Positions 25,149 to 36,730 of a DNA stretch of 64,000 nt are shown here, in pieces; position 1 is the stretch's first letter; the number at the start of each line of letters is the position of its first letter. Source of the DNA: Aricia agestis (lineage: Eukaryota; Arthropoda; Insecta; Lepidoptera; Lycaenidae). A program made the position numbers and the translations under genes. The stretch covers positions 3,720,001-3,784,000 of the forward strand of contig NC_056408.1 of NCBI RefSeq assembly GCF_905147365.1, read 5' to 3'. A model generated the notes under the pieces. It searched no databases. It was not told the origin of the DNA and was given only the letters and a program-made list of their open reading frames with translations.

Positions 25149-25551
25149 CTGGACCGGTAGCAAACGGCAGTTGCAGTGCTGCCTTAAAAAATATTTTATT
25201 TAAGAATTTCGTCGCATTTCAATTGCAGTTTTCATAAAAAAGTTTTTGCGACATTTTTATTTGCACACTCACATCCTCAACTTTCGTTCATTAACCCAGT
25301 TGGAGACTTAAATACGATTCCAGTTAAAGATAACCGTAATTTTAACTGAAGAAATACAATAAACTGCGTTTTACGGCTAGTGCTAAGTTAAGTTTTTATG
25401 TGCTAATTTATTATAGCAAACTATTTACTGAGAAGTTATAATAGTGTATATAATTATAATAAAAATTTTATTCTTCCGTCTTAGAATACTGGATATTGCT
25501 CACAACTTCGTTTGCATCGAAATTACTTTGTCAAACGGGAACCGTACATTT

Positions 25552-26253
25552 TCCTTAAGGCGCTTTGCAGACGACGGGGCGGGGCGGGCCGGTCAATTTT
25601 GCCGCGTACGCCCGTTGATGTCTGCAGCTGCCCGCGCCGCGTACACAAAGCACACGCCGTCTAGCGTCTGCGTTACTGCATGTAAACTGTTTGTGTGATC
25701 CACGGCGGGCACCCGCGGACATGCGTCGCCAGTGCCCGCTGGGCACCAGCGGCGCGGTCTTTTTGCCCGCCGTGTGCGTTGGTAATATAGTATAATTAGG
25801 ATATCGCCTCCGTGGTCCAGTGGTTCAGAGCTCGGCTCTTGACTCGGAGGTCGTGGGTTCGATTCCCGCGTTGGAAACATGTTATTTCCAAGTTTGGTTA
25901 GGATAATGCAGGCTGATCACCTGATTGTCTGACAAGTAAGATGATCCATGCGTCGGATGGGCATGTAAAAAAGTCGGTCCTGCGCCTGATCTCTCGCCAG
26001 TCGTGTCGGTCTGCCGTCCCACTGGGTTATGAGAGTAAAGGAATAGAGAGTGCTCTTGTGTACTGCGCACACACTTGGGCACTATAAAATTACTCCTGCG
26101 TAGCTGGCCTGGTTTCCATGAAACCGGCCACCGTCACCGAAACCGGTGTGGGAGCTATTATTATTATTATTATTATAATTAGGATTCCCTTTGTGCTATC
26201 GTTTGCTGCGAAATTGACCGGCCCGCCCCGCCCTGCCCCTGCAAAGCGCCTAA
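25552..26253. mobile_element. GC-rich MITE containing an inserted SINE
   Basis: Ends AAGGCGCTTTGCAG and CTGCAAAGCGCCT, extended by GGGGCGGGCCGGTCAATTTT and complement. Flanks are pieces of family D (GAACCGTACATTTTCC on the left, GGGACTTAAAGTATCTCCAT on the right), so this MITE itself lies in an older repeat. Confidence 0.75.
25803..26173 (+). mobile_element. tRNA-headed SINE, family A, with perfect 12-bp target duplication
   Basis: Head GCCTCCGTGGTCCAGTGGTT, box B GGTTCGATTCCC, body to GGTGTGGGAGCTATTATTAT. Flanked by TATAATTAGGAT at 25791-25802 and 26174-26185. The head resembles a tRNA with CTT at the anticodon position (Lys-like), but the anticodon stem does not pair well, so it is not a functional tRNA gene. 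Confidence 0.93.
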
Positions 26254-27004
26254 ATCTTGATATTAACCAAGGAAAATGTCTACAAACATCAATCATCCTA
26301 TGTCCAACCTAGCTCGGGACTTAAAGTATCTCCATTCTCCATACCAAATTTTATCAAAATTACTTCAACAGTTTCAGGGCATAAAAAGGCAAAAGACTAT
26401 AATTATATTATTTGTTTTCCCATCTGTGAAACCTACTTTAATAATTCGCATTATAGAATAGAGTAAGGTTATAAATGGAAATTTGTAAGTTAAAAATGCC
26501 TCTACATAATTATATTCACCAGAATACAGAGCTAAGTTTTTTTTTTCACAAAAAATATGACTATAGCTTATGATGAGCAGAATTTTTCCATCCGGCAGTA
26601 CACGAAGCCCTGACAAGTGATCACAAAAACACTAACGATCATCGGCTAACAGCGCGTGACTTTGTTAATTATAACGAATGTTTTTGTCAAGTACATACAA
26701 TAATTAAATTGTATTGAACTTGGGCATATTAGCGGCCTCTGCATATAGGTACTGCGACTCATGATGTAGATATTCGGCAATGATTGGTTTTGATCGACAT
26801 CGCTTGTGCAGCTTTTTGTGAGTAGCTTCATTTTGATAAGACAAACAACATTTTTATTTGCGAAAAATCTCGAAAGTGGTAGCTAACAAGTAACAGAGAT
26901 AGAAAGGAATTCATACTTTGAATTGATGGTCCTAAAACGAAAAAAGATCCGAACGCTACCTTAAGTTTATCTTCACAGTTTGTCCATACTTTCGCATTTC
27001 CACT

Positions 27005-27068
27005 GGCGGCCGTGCTAGGGCAACAGGTGACCCGTTTGCTCGTTTGCTCTCTTATTTCATAAAAAAAC
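27005..27068 (+). mobile_element. 3' fragment of family B element
   Basis: CAGGTGACCCGTTTGCTCGT to CTCTTATTTCATAAAAAAA. It directly abuts a family A SINE. Confidence 0.7.
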
Positions 27069-27290
27069 CAGTGGGACGGACGACCGACACGACTGGCGAC
27101 TGGTGAGTGATCAGGCGCAAGACCGACTTTTTACATGCCCATCCGACGCATCTTACTTGTCAGACAATCGGGTGATCAGCCTGGATTGTCCTAACCAAAT
27201 TTGGAAATACATAACATGTTTCCAACGCGGGAATCGAACCTACGACCTCCAAGTTAAGAGTCGCGCTCTAAACCTTGGACCACGGAGGCG
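27069..27290 (-). mobile_element. Truncated tRNA-headed SINE, family A
   Basis: Head (CGCCTCCGTGGTCCAAGG on the minus strand) and first part of the body only; the body ends at CCCACTGGTTTT, joined to the A tail of the family B fragment. Confidence 0.75.
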
Positions 27291-28612
27291 TCAGTCCATT
27301 ATAAACCAATAACAACCCAACTAGCACTAGATTACCATCCCATCTAGTACTAGATCTGGGTTCTAGGACCAATCTAAAGTACTAAACAAACGTGACGTAT
27401 ATTGGTATCGTTCTGCGTCGTCAGGGGCTTTAATTGATGTGTCAAGTGCAGCAATACAAAGCAGTTAAGCGGCGACTACACATATCTTTATGATGAAGTA
27501 TTGAATACTAGCTAAAAGCCGAGCTTTGTGAGGGCTCGCGTCGTTTTCCTGCGTGGTAATAATATTTAAGGCAGTTTTTATTTTATTAGTAACCAAACCT
27601 TGACTGACCGATGATAACACATATCTACATATGAATAAAAATTACTATGTTAAAGCACAAATCAATAGGCGTTATAATTTTTCCGTAAATTGTACCACAA
27701 AAGTGCTTAGGTTGTGTGATATACTAGGGCTCGCTTTGCTCGTCCTGACTTCGCTCGCCCTGATTATGTTTTGACTAGTTTTGATTATGATAGCAGGTAG
27801 GATAGGAATAGAAATCTTCCCAGGAAAACCCTCTGGTACATGTAAATTGTAAAAGTACAGTTTCTACGTGTAATAGGTACGAAATTATAGTGCAATAAGC
27901 GTAACCTACCACTTTTTTCAAAGACAAAGTGCCGTTTGGTAAAGAACATTCGCCGGGAAAAAGTACACTTCGAATGATTTACTTAGTTGAACAAAACATT
28001 CAAAAATTGTCTTCTCTACTCAATCTAAACTGACTCTGAATCCAAGGCCTTGGTTTTTAACCCACTAGTAACATAGAAGACTCGACATGCCGTGTGCTAT
28101 CTCCACTCTTTTCTGAAAGACTCAAAGAGCCTACCTACCCTACCTACCTTATAAAAAGCGACCAACTTTTCTTCCAGAACAGAATAACTATGAGTGTGTA
28201 ATCAGGGTCTTACCACCGTAATCAGAGTCATTTAATTATGATTAACCTTCAAATTAATGAAGAGTTTGACAGAGAATGTATAGGGCTTATGTCAAAATTA
28301 TTATAGCTGATATGTGTGTAGTCGACGCTTAAGCAATCCAGCTGTTGTATTGTAGGACACATACAGAGGTACACAAAGCAATGACATGGCACATTGTACA
28401 ATATCGGTTAATACCACGGACTTATGGGGTGGACGTGGAAATTACTGTCGCTTACCTGTCGATAACTTGCTGAATAGGAATGTCATTTGACCGCCGAGAA
28501 CGACTATTGTCTAAGCCAAGAGGCATGTGAAAAACCTTAATATTAAACTAGATCTAAAGTATTGGAGCTATTCAATTGAGACTATTTGTATGTTTAATTA
28601 GTCTGGGATATA
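27291..28612. other. Non-coding stretch
   Basis: Contains two short 'GGCTCGCGTCG' and 'GGGCTCGCTTTGCTCG' strings (27530, 27727) of the sort found at ends of lepidopteran repeats. No exon seen. Confidence 0.4.
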
Positions 28613-28614
28613 GA

Positions 28615-29235
28615 TGGGATACGTGCGTGGAGGCCGCAAAGGAAGATCTTCCGACCGAGGAAGGTGTTATGCTCGGTCAGGCCGAAGCCCACGTGATATA
28701 TCTCAGCTGTCGTATATATACCGACGCGCTCAGAAAACTTCGATAGCGCGATGCAGGAATGTTAGGCGAATTGTGGGTACCGCCACATCAATCCCCCCCG
28801 AAGACCGGAGGTCGAATCTTGAAGTCTTGTCGCTTGAGTCGCCAGTGCCAGTGAGTTCCAGTGAGTCGGAACTGTTGCAGTGAGTCCCAGTGAGTTGGAA
28901 CTGTAAGTTGCTGTACGGGATCCAGTGAGTCGGATAAGCTGCCGTGCGGGGCCGATGCTACGTGCTGACCAGGAGAGATGTGTGCTCTACTTGCTGACCG
29001 GTCGGTGTAGTGAGAAAGCCCGATGATGCCGATGCGGAGTCGTCCAGGCCGCGGTACATTGCGGCTAGTGGACGAGGTACCCGATGAGGCGGTGCTGGCT
29101 GGCGCGGTGCGGAGGGGCGGGGAATGATGAAGGAGGCGTGTTCTGTCGCGGGTCACCAATGTGGGGTAATGCGTGGCGACGCTAAAGGAAGATCTTCCGA
29201 CCGAGGAAGGTGTTATGCTCGGCCCGCCGCACAAA
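28615..29235 (-). mobile_element. Very short LTR retrotransposon (TRIM-like), minus strand
   Basis: The 3' LTR 28787-28615 starts TGTGGCGGTACCCACAATTC and follows a purine tract with GGGGGGG (28792-28798). The 5' LTR ends ...ACCCCACA at 29160, followed at once by TTGGTGACCCGCGACAG, a primer-binding-site-like sequence. Both LTRs share CCGAGCATAACACCTTCCTC and GGAAGATCTTCC. The internal part is only about 370 bp and holds no pol. The 5' LTR matches only to about 29235; beyond that the sequence is unrelated, so its 5' half is lost or replaced. The 148-codon open frame across it is accidental GC-rich coding. Confidence 0.72.
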
Positions 29236-29321
29236 CAATGGTCGCCGTCAGTCTCGTTGTAATTTACTATTATTTATTCAACAAATGCACTTATCAATAT
29301 AAAATGTAATAAATTATAGGC

Positions 29322-29575
29322 TATCTAACACTGAAAGAATTTTTCAAATCGGACCAGTAGTTCCTGAGATTAGCGCGTTCAAATAAGCCCTTTCATACAA
29401 TTTCCCCCGTTTTTTCCACATTTTCCTCTATTTCTTCGCTCCTATTAGTCTTAGCGTAATAAAATGTAGCCTATAGCCTTCCTCGATCAATGGGCTATCC
29501 AACAGTAAAAGAATTTTTCAAATCGGACCAGTATTTCCTGAGATTAGCGCGTTCAAACAAACAAACAAACAAACT
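29322..29575 (-). mobile_element. Interspersed repeat, family E fragment
   Basis: GGCTATCTAACACTGAAAGA, ATTTCTTCGCTCCTATTAGT and a tail of CAAACAAACAAACAAA. A partial family D tail follows to 29728. Confidence 0.65.
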
Positions 29576-29846
29576 CTGCAGAATTATAATATATTCTTCC
29601 GGGTCACTCCAGACTCCAAGTATCTTCATGTCAAGTTGCATCTTAATCCGTTCAGCTATTTAATCTTTAAGAGGTACACTTACACAGACAGACACACTTT
29701 CACATTTTGCATTTTTATTAAGTAAGGATGACGAATTGCTGAAGAATTTAGACGAGCTGTGACATGGTGATGTAATAACGTCATTCCTATCGGCTTTACT
29801 TAGCTCTACAATTTGAAGGACTTCATTACAATTCCTGTCTATAACA

Positions 29847-30000
29847 GCCGTTCCCAATATTTGATCTATCTCTGGTTTTGCCCTACTAGAGATAGGAATT
29901 GCTCACAATTGACATAAAATATATGTCTCTAATGTCTAATGTGAGCTATTCCTATCTCTAGTAAGGCAAAACCAGAGATAGATCAAATATTGGGAACGGC
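29847..30000. mobile_element. Palindromic MITE (GCCGTTCCCAATATTTGATC)
   Basis: 154 bp with inverted arms of about 60 bp, nearly perfect (GATCTATCTCTGGTTTTGCC and complement). Confidence 0.8.
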
Positions 30001-30665
30001 CGTAAGTAAGTCTATCATCCTATCTCTACTCTATACTATGCTCTCCTACTACTATACTAGCCTCACCATTGGTCTAGAGACGGCTTTTTTATTATTTTTA
30101 CTTGGGAATCCCTTAGGATTTCCTTAGACCTTAGTTTAAAAATGTCACGAGCCAGAAAGCTGATACGACTTTCAGCGGTATGTGTTTTCAGCACATTATA
30201 ATATAACCGTATCACTTATCATCACTACTTAAATCAGTAATCGCTTACAATCAGGTAATTGTTCCGCTCCACAACAAGCGAAGCATATGGACGGCATTAC
30301 CCAACACGCCACAGTAACAAAAACATGATGAATGGTCGTTTTTGATGGTGGATACGTGACCGTGAATCGTGATACATTCGCCACGCGCCAAATGTCGCTT
30401 GTACTTTTTTACTTTCGATAGTGAGATGCACTTTTTGATGGTTACGTAATATTTTCTTTTTTAAAATTCTCGTGTCACAATGTTAGTTACCTTACTCCTC
30501 CGAAACGGTTTTACTGATTATACTCCTATTAATCCTTCGATCGTGGATTCTTGGAAATCTATTGTTATTCTATTGTGTCTCGCTTACCGGTGAGCTTGTA
30601 ATAAGATACGTAGAATAATAATATACAGGTGTATTAATTATTCTACGTTTAGTTCGCGATACTAG

Positions 30666-31107
30666 GTAACTAAAAAGAGTGAAATTATTATTTTTTACAA
30701 AAAATTAAAACCGATTTCCAAGGTAAAAACAATAATAACATCCTCATAATATGAATTAAAAAATATTAAATAATTTTTCCTATCTAATAGTGCCTTTTTC
30801 CGAATTCGGCTAAAACTCAACTAGGTATTTCTGTACTCAGTCTTCATAATTTTGAAGTCGGTGCCAGTTACAAAAGTTTCAAATATTCTGGCAGACTGAA
30901 GATTCAGCTATATCTGGTACCGACTTTAAAATGATGAAGATTGAGTACAAAAATAGTTGAGGTTTAGCCGAATATGGAAAAAGGCACTATTAGATAGGAA
31001 AAATTATTTAATACTTTTTAGTTCATATTATAAGGATGTTATTATTGTTTTTACCTTGGAAGTCGGTTTTAATTTTTTGTAAATAATAATAATTTTCATT
31101 TAGTTAC
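30666..31107. mobile_element. Large palindrome, about 190-bp arms
   Basis: GTAACTAAA...AAATTAAAACCGATTTCCAA on the left and complement on the right (GGAAGTCGGTTTTAATTTTT). Pairing continues inward to GTCGGTGCCAG / CTGGTACCGAC. Confidence 0.8.
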
Positions 31108-31873
31108 ATATTAGTACAAGTTTTTAATACAGTTTATAAAGTAAACCTCCATAGAGCAGAAAGAAGGTAGGAAGAAGAAGAATTAACTCCAGTAAGTAGG
31201 CACATTATTACTGTATTGTCCATGTAACAATTCCTAATAATGATTTATAGCTGATAATTATTAAGTACATGCAACTAATTACTAAGGTAATAAATAATAA
31301 ATGTATGTAACATAAAATGTTGTAATTAATAATTTATCTGTAACGTCATATAGCTTAAACTGCTAAACCGATTTAGATGTGGTCTTGTTTAGACATTAGA
31401 CATTAATAGATAAATGACAAAATCCCTGGAAATTATAAGGTAGTTGTTTTTACGGACACGCGAATTAAGTTTAAGGCAACATTTAAGCAACTTATAAGCA
31501 TTATAATCATCTAATAAATAATAATACACCAAAAGTCAAACTTTACAATCATAGTTAAATCAACTGATGATGGATCAGTATACTTAACGACGTATATGCC
31601 ACAAAATGACGGAAGTTAACGATTTTGTTCAACAATTTCATAACGACCATTACAGTTTACGTTCAACGTAAATTGTCTAATATTATGTTAATTCGAGAAC
31701 GCTTACTGGTCTTGCACTACGTTCGATCCAAATCAAGGAAAATAAGTATTTTGCCGGGGTCATTCATATACTATGTCCTTTCCTGGGACTCTTCTTTAAG
31801 AACTTTCATTAAAATCGTTTATGTGGTTTAGGCGTTAAGAGGGCTGATAAACAGACTATCGCATCTATACTAA

Positions 31874-32217
31874 TATTATAAAGCGGAAGAGTTTGTTTGT
31901 TTGAACGCGCTAATCTCAGGAACTACTGGTCCGATTTGAAAAAATATTTCAGTGTTAGATAGCCAATTTATCGAGGAAGACTATAGCTTATATTTTATCA
32001 CGCTGAGGCTAATAAGAACGTAGAAATAGAGGAAAATGTGGAAAAAACGGGGGAAATTATTTGAAAGGGCTTATCTCACGAACTACTGGAGCGATTTTTC
32101 TGTTAGTTGGTACAGACAAGAAGTAGACCACGTGAAGGATCATAGGCAATTTTTGTGGACTAATTTGTCTGTTAAATATCTAATTTACGCGGGCGAAGCC
32201 ACGCGGAATACACTCTA
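31874..32217 (+). mobile_element. Interspersed repeat, family E
   Basis: GAGTTTGTTTGTTTGAACGC through CTACTGGTCCGATTTGAAAA to TTTACGCGGGCGAAGCCACG. A nearly complete copy, like 58164-58690. Confidence 0.7.
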
Positions 32218-32590
32218 GTTCATAAGATTAGGATTATCTGCACTAGCTATAAAAATGCACTTAATAATATTAAATTATAGAGCGCTATACATATTATATT
32301 ATTTGGGCTCCCTGCGCAATTATTCCTGGACTCTTCGTAATAAATTAAAGTTTTAGCCTTATTTACTAGAATCTAGATACTTGGTCCTAATACCTAGACC
32401 ATTCAAAAGCATTAATTTAAGGTTTACCTGCAGATTTTAGTCCGACTAAGCGCAAAAGTTATTACTTACCTAAATTCTTACCGACGCGATGCAAATTTTA
32501 TTAGAACACTTTTCTAAATTTTCTATTATAATTTCAAGATTTGTCTGCTTGTACCATTCTTATTCAAGCTGTTTAACCAATTGAGACTAA

Positions 32591-32703
32591 GGGCCTGTTT
32601 CACCACTTTCTAATAAAGTGCCGAATAAGCTATTCACAACTTTTTAAAAGTTAATTAGTGGATAGCCTATTCGTTACTTATCAGGAAGTGGAGTAATTGG
32701 CCC
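32591..32703. mobile_element. MITE, TIR GGGCCTGTTTCACCAC
   Basis: Left GGGCCTGTTTCACCACTTTC, right complementary (GGAAGTGGAGTAATTGGCCC). Relatives are nested at 40138-40382. Confidence 0.7.
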
Positions 32704-32708
32704 TAAAT

Positions 32709-32780
32709 GCTGCATACTTAGATGAATGATTGGTCTCGCGTCGAGCGCGCGCGCGAATCCAATCATTTATCTAAGGCTGC
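32709..32780. repeat. Imperfect palindrome with GC-rich centre
   Basis: CTTAGATGAATGATTGG and complement around GTCTCGCGTCGAGCGCGCGC. A closely similar core lies inside the MITE at 55960. Confidence 0.75.
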
Positions 32781-32789
32781 ATAATATAT

Positions 32790-33835
32790 TTTCTGGGTGT
32801 TCTTTCAAAGGGAAATAAATGGATAAGTATAGATTTTTCCGGAAATGTGTACGGATGAACAAACTGCGACGAAGTTGCGGGAAACGGTTTTGATTACCGT
32901 AACCCGTAAGTCGTCTACCCATTCCCATGCCATATTAGGTGAAACTACATCATGTAACTCTATCTCAATTCTCAACCAACCTGCATTAAAAGTAGTAGAA
33001 AATTTATGTTAATGCGTAAAAGTTGCATATTTTTAAACATTATTCATTAACCAAAGAGAAATTTAATTTTGGACCTTATAAGCAGTAAGACTGGGTTTAC
33101 TTTAGAGTGCACATAATTATAAATAAGATAGGAAATGTGACAAGTTACGTAAAACCAGTGATAACAACTATCACAAATCTACAGTCCATTTCCACCTGTG
33201 AGATAAAACAGCTGTGTAAGGTGCTAGTGAAGTGATAAAATCTACCGAAAATTATTTAAAAAAGTGCAAAAAAAAAACAGAAATTTCCAAAAAATATATC
33301 ATAAGTAATACTTAACTCGAAAAAGTGCTTATGTTCGTAGGTTAAAACCGAAAATATCGTAAATACATCGAACATTTTTTTTTATAATTTTAAAATTAAC
33401 GTTTTAAATTTTTAATAAGTAATCATCAACCGACAAAAAAAACACTTCTATAGTTACATAATAACCATTTGCAATTATAATAAAAAAACATGATATAAAC
33501 AAAAACAAATCATTAATTATGCAAAGAGCTCGTTTATTTTTAGCAAACAAGATTTTTGGTTAGTGATACTTAGTTGAAATAAGTGTTAGGTAAGTCATTA
33601 GTAAACAAAAGTGGCTTAAAAACTTACTTCCTTAACGGTAATTCATACCAATATTAAAATTGCGAATTGTGTCTGCTCGCACTTTACTCTCAAACCGCTG
33701 AGCCGATTTTAATGAAATTTGGCATGGAGATACAATGCTAATTGTGATCTGTCGCCTGCGTTTGACGTAACGGGGCCAAACTAAATAGGTCCCCCATCTG
33801 CCTAGGAAATTTTGCTACTCTTTATTATAAGTATA
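32790..33835. other. Non-coding stretch
   Basis: AT-rich; a TACYATC-family fragment around 33745-33800. Nothing else recognised. Confidence 0.4.
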
Positions 33836-34080
33836 CAGTGTGTAACAAAAACTAGTGATAATACTTTAGGGTGTGTACATGTTCCTTGTAGAGAGTTCAC
33901 TGTGAAAGTAGCAGCTCTGAAAGACGAACATTTTTTTTTACTTTTGTATGGGCAAGGGCCCGAGCGTCACGAGTTTCCCCATACAAAAATGAAAAAAAAA
34001 TTTGGTCTTTCAGCGCTGCTACTTTTACAAGGAACACGTACACACCCTAAAGTATTATCACTTATTTTTGTTACACCCTG
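33836..34080. mobile_element. Palindromic MITE, TIR CAGTGTGTAAC, flanked by TA
   Basis: 245 bp, same family as 7325-7583; arms include TAGGGTGTGTACATGTTCC and AGCGCTGCTACTTTTACA. Confidence 0.85.
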
Positions 34081-34149
34081 TATAATGACAACTGCGGTCA
34101 AAATCTAGTAAAAGCTTCGAGTAAATTAAATGGAATATTATTTTTTTCT

Positions 34150-34675
34150 TTTTAGGGTTCCGTACCTCAAAAGGAAAAAACGGAACCCTTATAGGATCAC
34201 TTTGTTGTCCGTCTGTCCGTCCGTCCGTCTGTCAAGACCCTTTTTCTCAGGAACGCGTGGAGGTATGAAGCTGAAATTTATATCAATTACTCAGGTCTAC
34301 TGTCCCTTGAAGCTGTGAAAAAATCAAACTTCTAAGCCCACGCAATCAAAAGATACAGCCGTTTATGCCGCAAATTTTCGACACTTGCAAGGGAATCAAA
34401 ACCTACAGGGTGCTTCCCGTGAACTCAGAATCTTGAAATTTGGTACGAAGCAACGTCTTATAGCATAGATAAAGGAAAAATTACGAAAACCATAAATTTT
34501 TAGTTACATCACATAATATATTTTTTTTTTAATAATTTTAAACTTACTACCCATTTCCTCATAAACGCGTAGAGGTATTAAATTGAAATTCATACCAAAT
34601 ACTCAGGTCTATAATACCTTTAAGCTGTCGGAACCCTCGGTGCGCGAGTCCGACTCGCACTTGGCCGGTTTTTTT
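34150..34675 (+). mobile_element. Common lepidopteran repeat ending CGAGTCCGACTCGCACTTGG
   Basis: Starts TTAGGGTTCCGTACCTCAAA, has a (GTCC)n stretch GTCCGTCTGTCCGTCCGTCC, and ends GCACTTGGCCGG followed by poly(T). Confidence 0.7.
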
Positions 34676-35132
34676 TTTAAATCGAGGATTCCAGAAACAT
34701 ATATTTCTCTACCTTATAATAACAAAACTCTACTATAAAACACAAGTATTTGTTACAACTCATTATTGATATCTTATCAATTTCTAATTGATTGACTATG
34801 TCTATTCGGTATGTGGTAATAGAATCATATTGATTGATAACATGATAAAAATAGATTGATTTGTTAGTAAATTGTTTCTTAATTAGTGATAACTGATAAC
34901 ACGTGTAGATTATTTGTTATTATAAATAGTATTGTATAAAACATTTAATGAGATCGCTTATATCTACAACTGAACCGACCGGTGAACAAAATGTTATATT
35001 TATTCACCTTGTTATAAAAGATATAATATTTTATAAATGACACACCAATATCAAATATCATTCAGGTACAAATCTACAGAAAATATATTTAATTATAATG
35101 GCTTTGATGTTTCTGATAATGACATAAGTACT

Positions 35133-35250
35133 TAAAAGGCCGGCAACGCATCTGCAGCACTTCTAATGTTGAGAGTGTCCATTGGCGACGGTAGTTGCTT
35201 TCCATCAGGCATCAGGTGACCCGTTTGCTCGTTGGCTCGTTTTAAAAAAA
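35133..35250 (+). mobile_element. Family B 3' fragment
   Basis: AAGGCCGGCAACGCATCTGC to GCTCGTTGGCTCGTTTTAAA. Confidence 0.75.
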
Positions 35251-35529
35251 GAAAAAATAAAGGCTTATGAATTCAAGACTCGCCCGCCTAAATTATCACA
35301 GGGTTAAAATAAAGGGAAAATTTAAAACCCCGCTTAAATAAAAAATAGCCCACATTAAATTGTCTCTTAGAATTCTGAATTTCTACAAAAAAATGATTCG
35401 TCACGATTCACTGTCCAAATCAACTTAACGACCTCCTGTAATTAGTCTTTTTGGCTGTCTTAAAAGTTTCTTTTCTTTTGTAGATAGACATTTTTAGCGT
35501 TTCCACAGTAAACCCCATTACTACTTAAG

Positions 35530-35863
35530 TACTTTTTTTTTTTTATGAAATAAGGGGGCAAACGAGCAAACGGGTCACCTGATGGAAAGCAACTTCCGTC
35601 GCCCATGGACACTCGCAGCATCAGAAGAGCTGCATGTGCGTTGCCGGCCTTTTAAGAGGGAATAGGGTAATAGGGGAGGGTAGGGAAGGGAAGGGAATAG
35701 GGGAGGGTAGGAAAGGGAATAGGGTAGGGGATTGGGCCTCCGGTAAACTCACTCACTCGGCGAAACACAGCGCAAGCGCTGTTTCACGCCGGTTTTCTGT
35801 GAGAACGTGGTATTTATCCGGTCGAGCCGGCCCATTCGTGCCGAAGCATGGCTCTCCCACGTA
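35530..35863 (-). mobile_element. SINE-like poly(A) element, family B
   Basis: Full-length copy; the + strand shows a G-rich core of GGGAGGGTAGGGAAGGGAAG units between the GGCCGG tail block and the GAAACACAGCGCAAGCGCTG block. Confidence 0.82.
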
Positions 35864-36321
35864 TTCTTACTTCGTTGTCAGTCCGTGACGTGTTTGTTTG
35901 TCAAAGTGTATCTCGTGATAGTTTGGTTTTGATCCTTCGTAAAAGCAATAAATCTAAAACAATATTTGCTGTCGGTACTCTTACGATGGTTTTCGTCAAC
36001 GAGTGAGTAAGGAGAATGTTATATCAATAATACCTCAAGTAGAAATATAATCACTCATCTTCGACACTATCTCAGCTATCGATCTTAAGTGCGTAGAGCT
36101 GGTGAAACTGAATATCAACTCTATTTTTCCATCTCCAAAGTACGAATTGCAGTGTAACAATTGTAAAAAAATAGTATCTAATATCAATTTGACCTCGAAA
36201 AGATTGACCAAGGTAAATGATGTCAATGAGATAAAACCTTACTCTCTTACACAAAAGATTATGAAACTTCTGATAATACTTGCTTTAGTTTCTGAAAAAG
36301 ATTTATAAGAAACTAGATATA

Positions 36322-36597
36322 ATATAATAATATCTATGGACGCTTCACACCACGTCAGTCTGGCCCCGTGCTAAGCACCTAAAGGACTTGTGTTACAGCT
36401 AGGTACCAGACAACGGAAATATATTTAATACTTTTATACTGTACATATATTTAGGATTTTTATTATATCACACACATATTTAATACACATCCAGACCCGG
36501 GAACATTAAAACTTTTTTGTTCCGTCGGCGGGATCCGAACCCGCGACCCCCGGCTTGAGCTACCAACGCGCTCACCACTGAGCCACAGAGGTCGTCG
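36322..36597 (-). mobile_element. tRNA-headed SINE, family C
   Basis: Inverted copy of 15358-15628. The minus-strand head GACCTCTGTGGCTCAGTGGT and box B-like GGGTTCGGATCCC are clear. It sits inside a family D copy whose rest continues at 36598-36730. Confidence 0.82.
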
Positions 36598-36730
36598 AAG
36601 AGATAATGCCTGCAACTCCGTTGTCGAACCTCAAAGTATCACCATATCAAATTTCAACAAAATCAGTTTAGTGGTTTGGGCGTAGAGGTAAAAGACAGTC
36701 AGGCATACTTTCTCATTTATAATATTGGTA

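Noticed and set aside
25803..25875. tRNA gene (box A and box B, CTT anticodon-like) at this and the other family A and C heads
   Set aside because: The anticodon stem does not pair, the same sequence recurs with SINE bodies and target duplications, and several copies are truncated. They are SINE heads, not tRNA genes.
28788..29234. 148-codon minus-strand ORF
   Set aside because: It runs from the LTR through the primer-binding-like site and interior of the short LTR element. It is GC-rich low-complexity sequence (repeated 'GTHW' and 'SDSLDP') with no domain.
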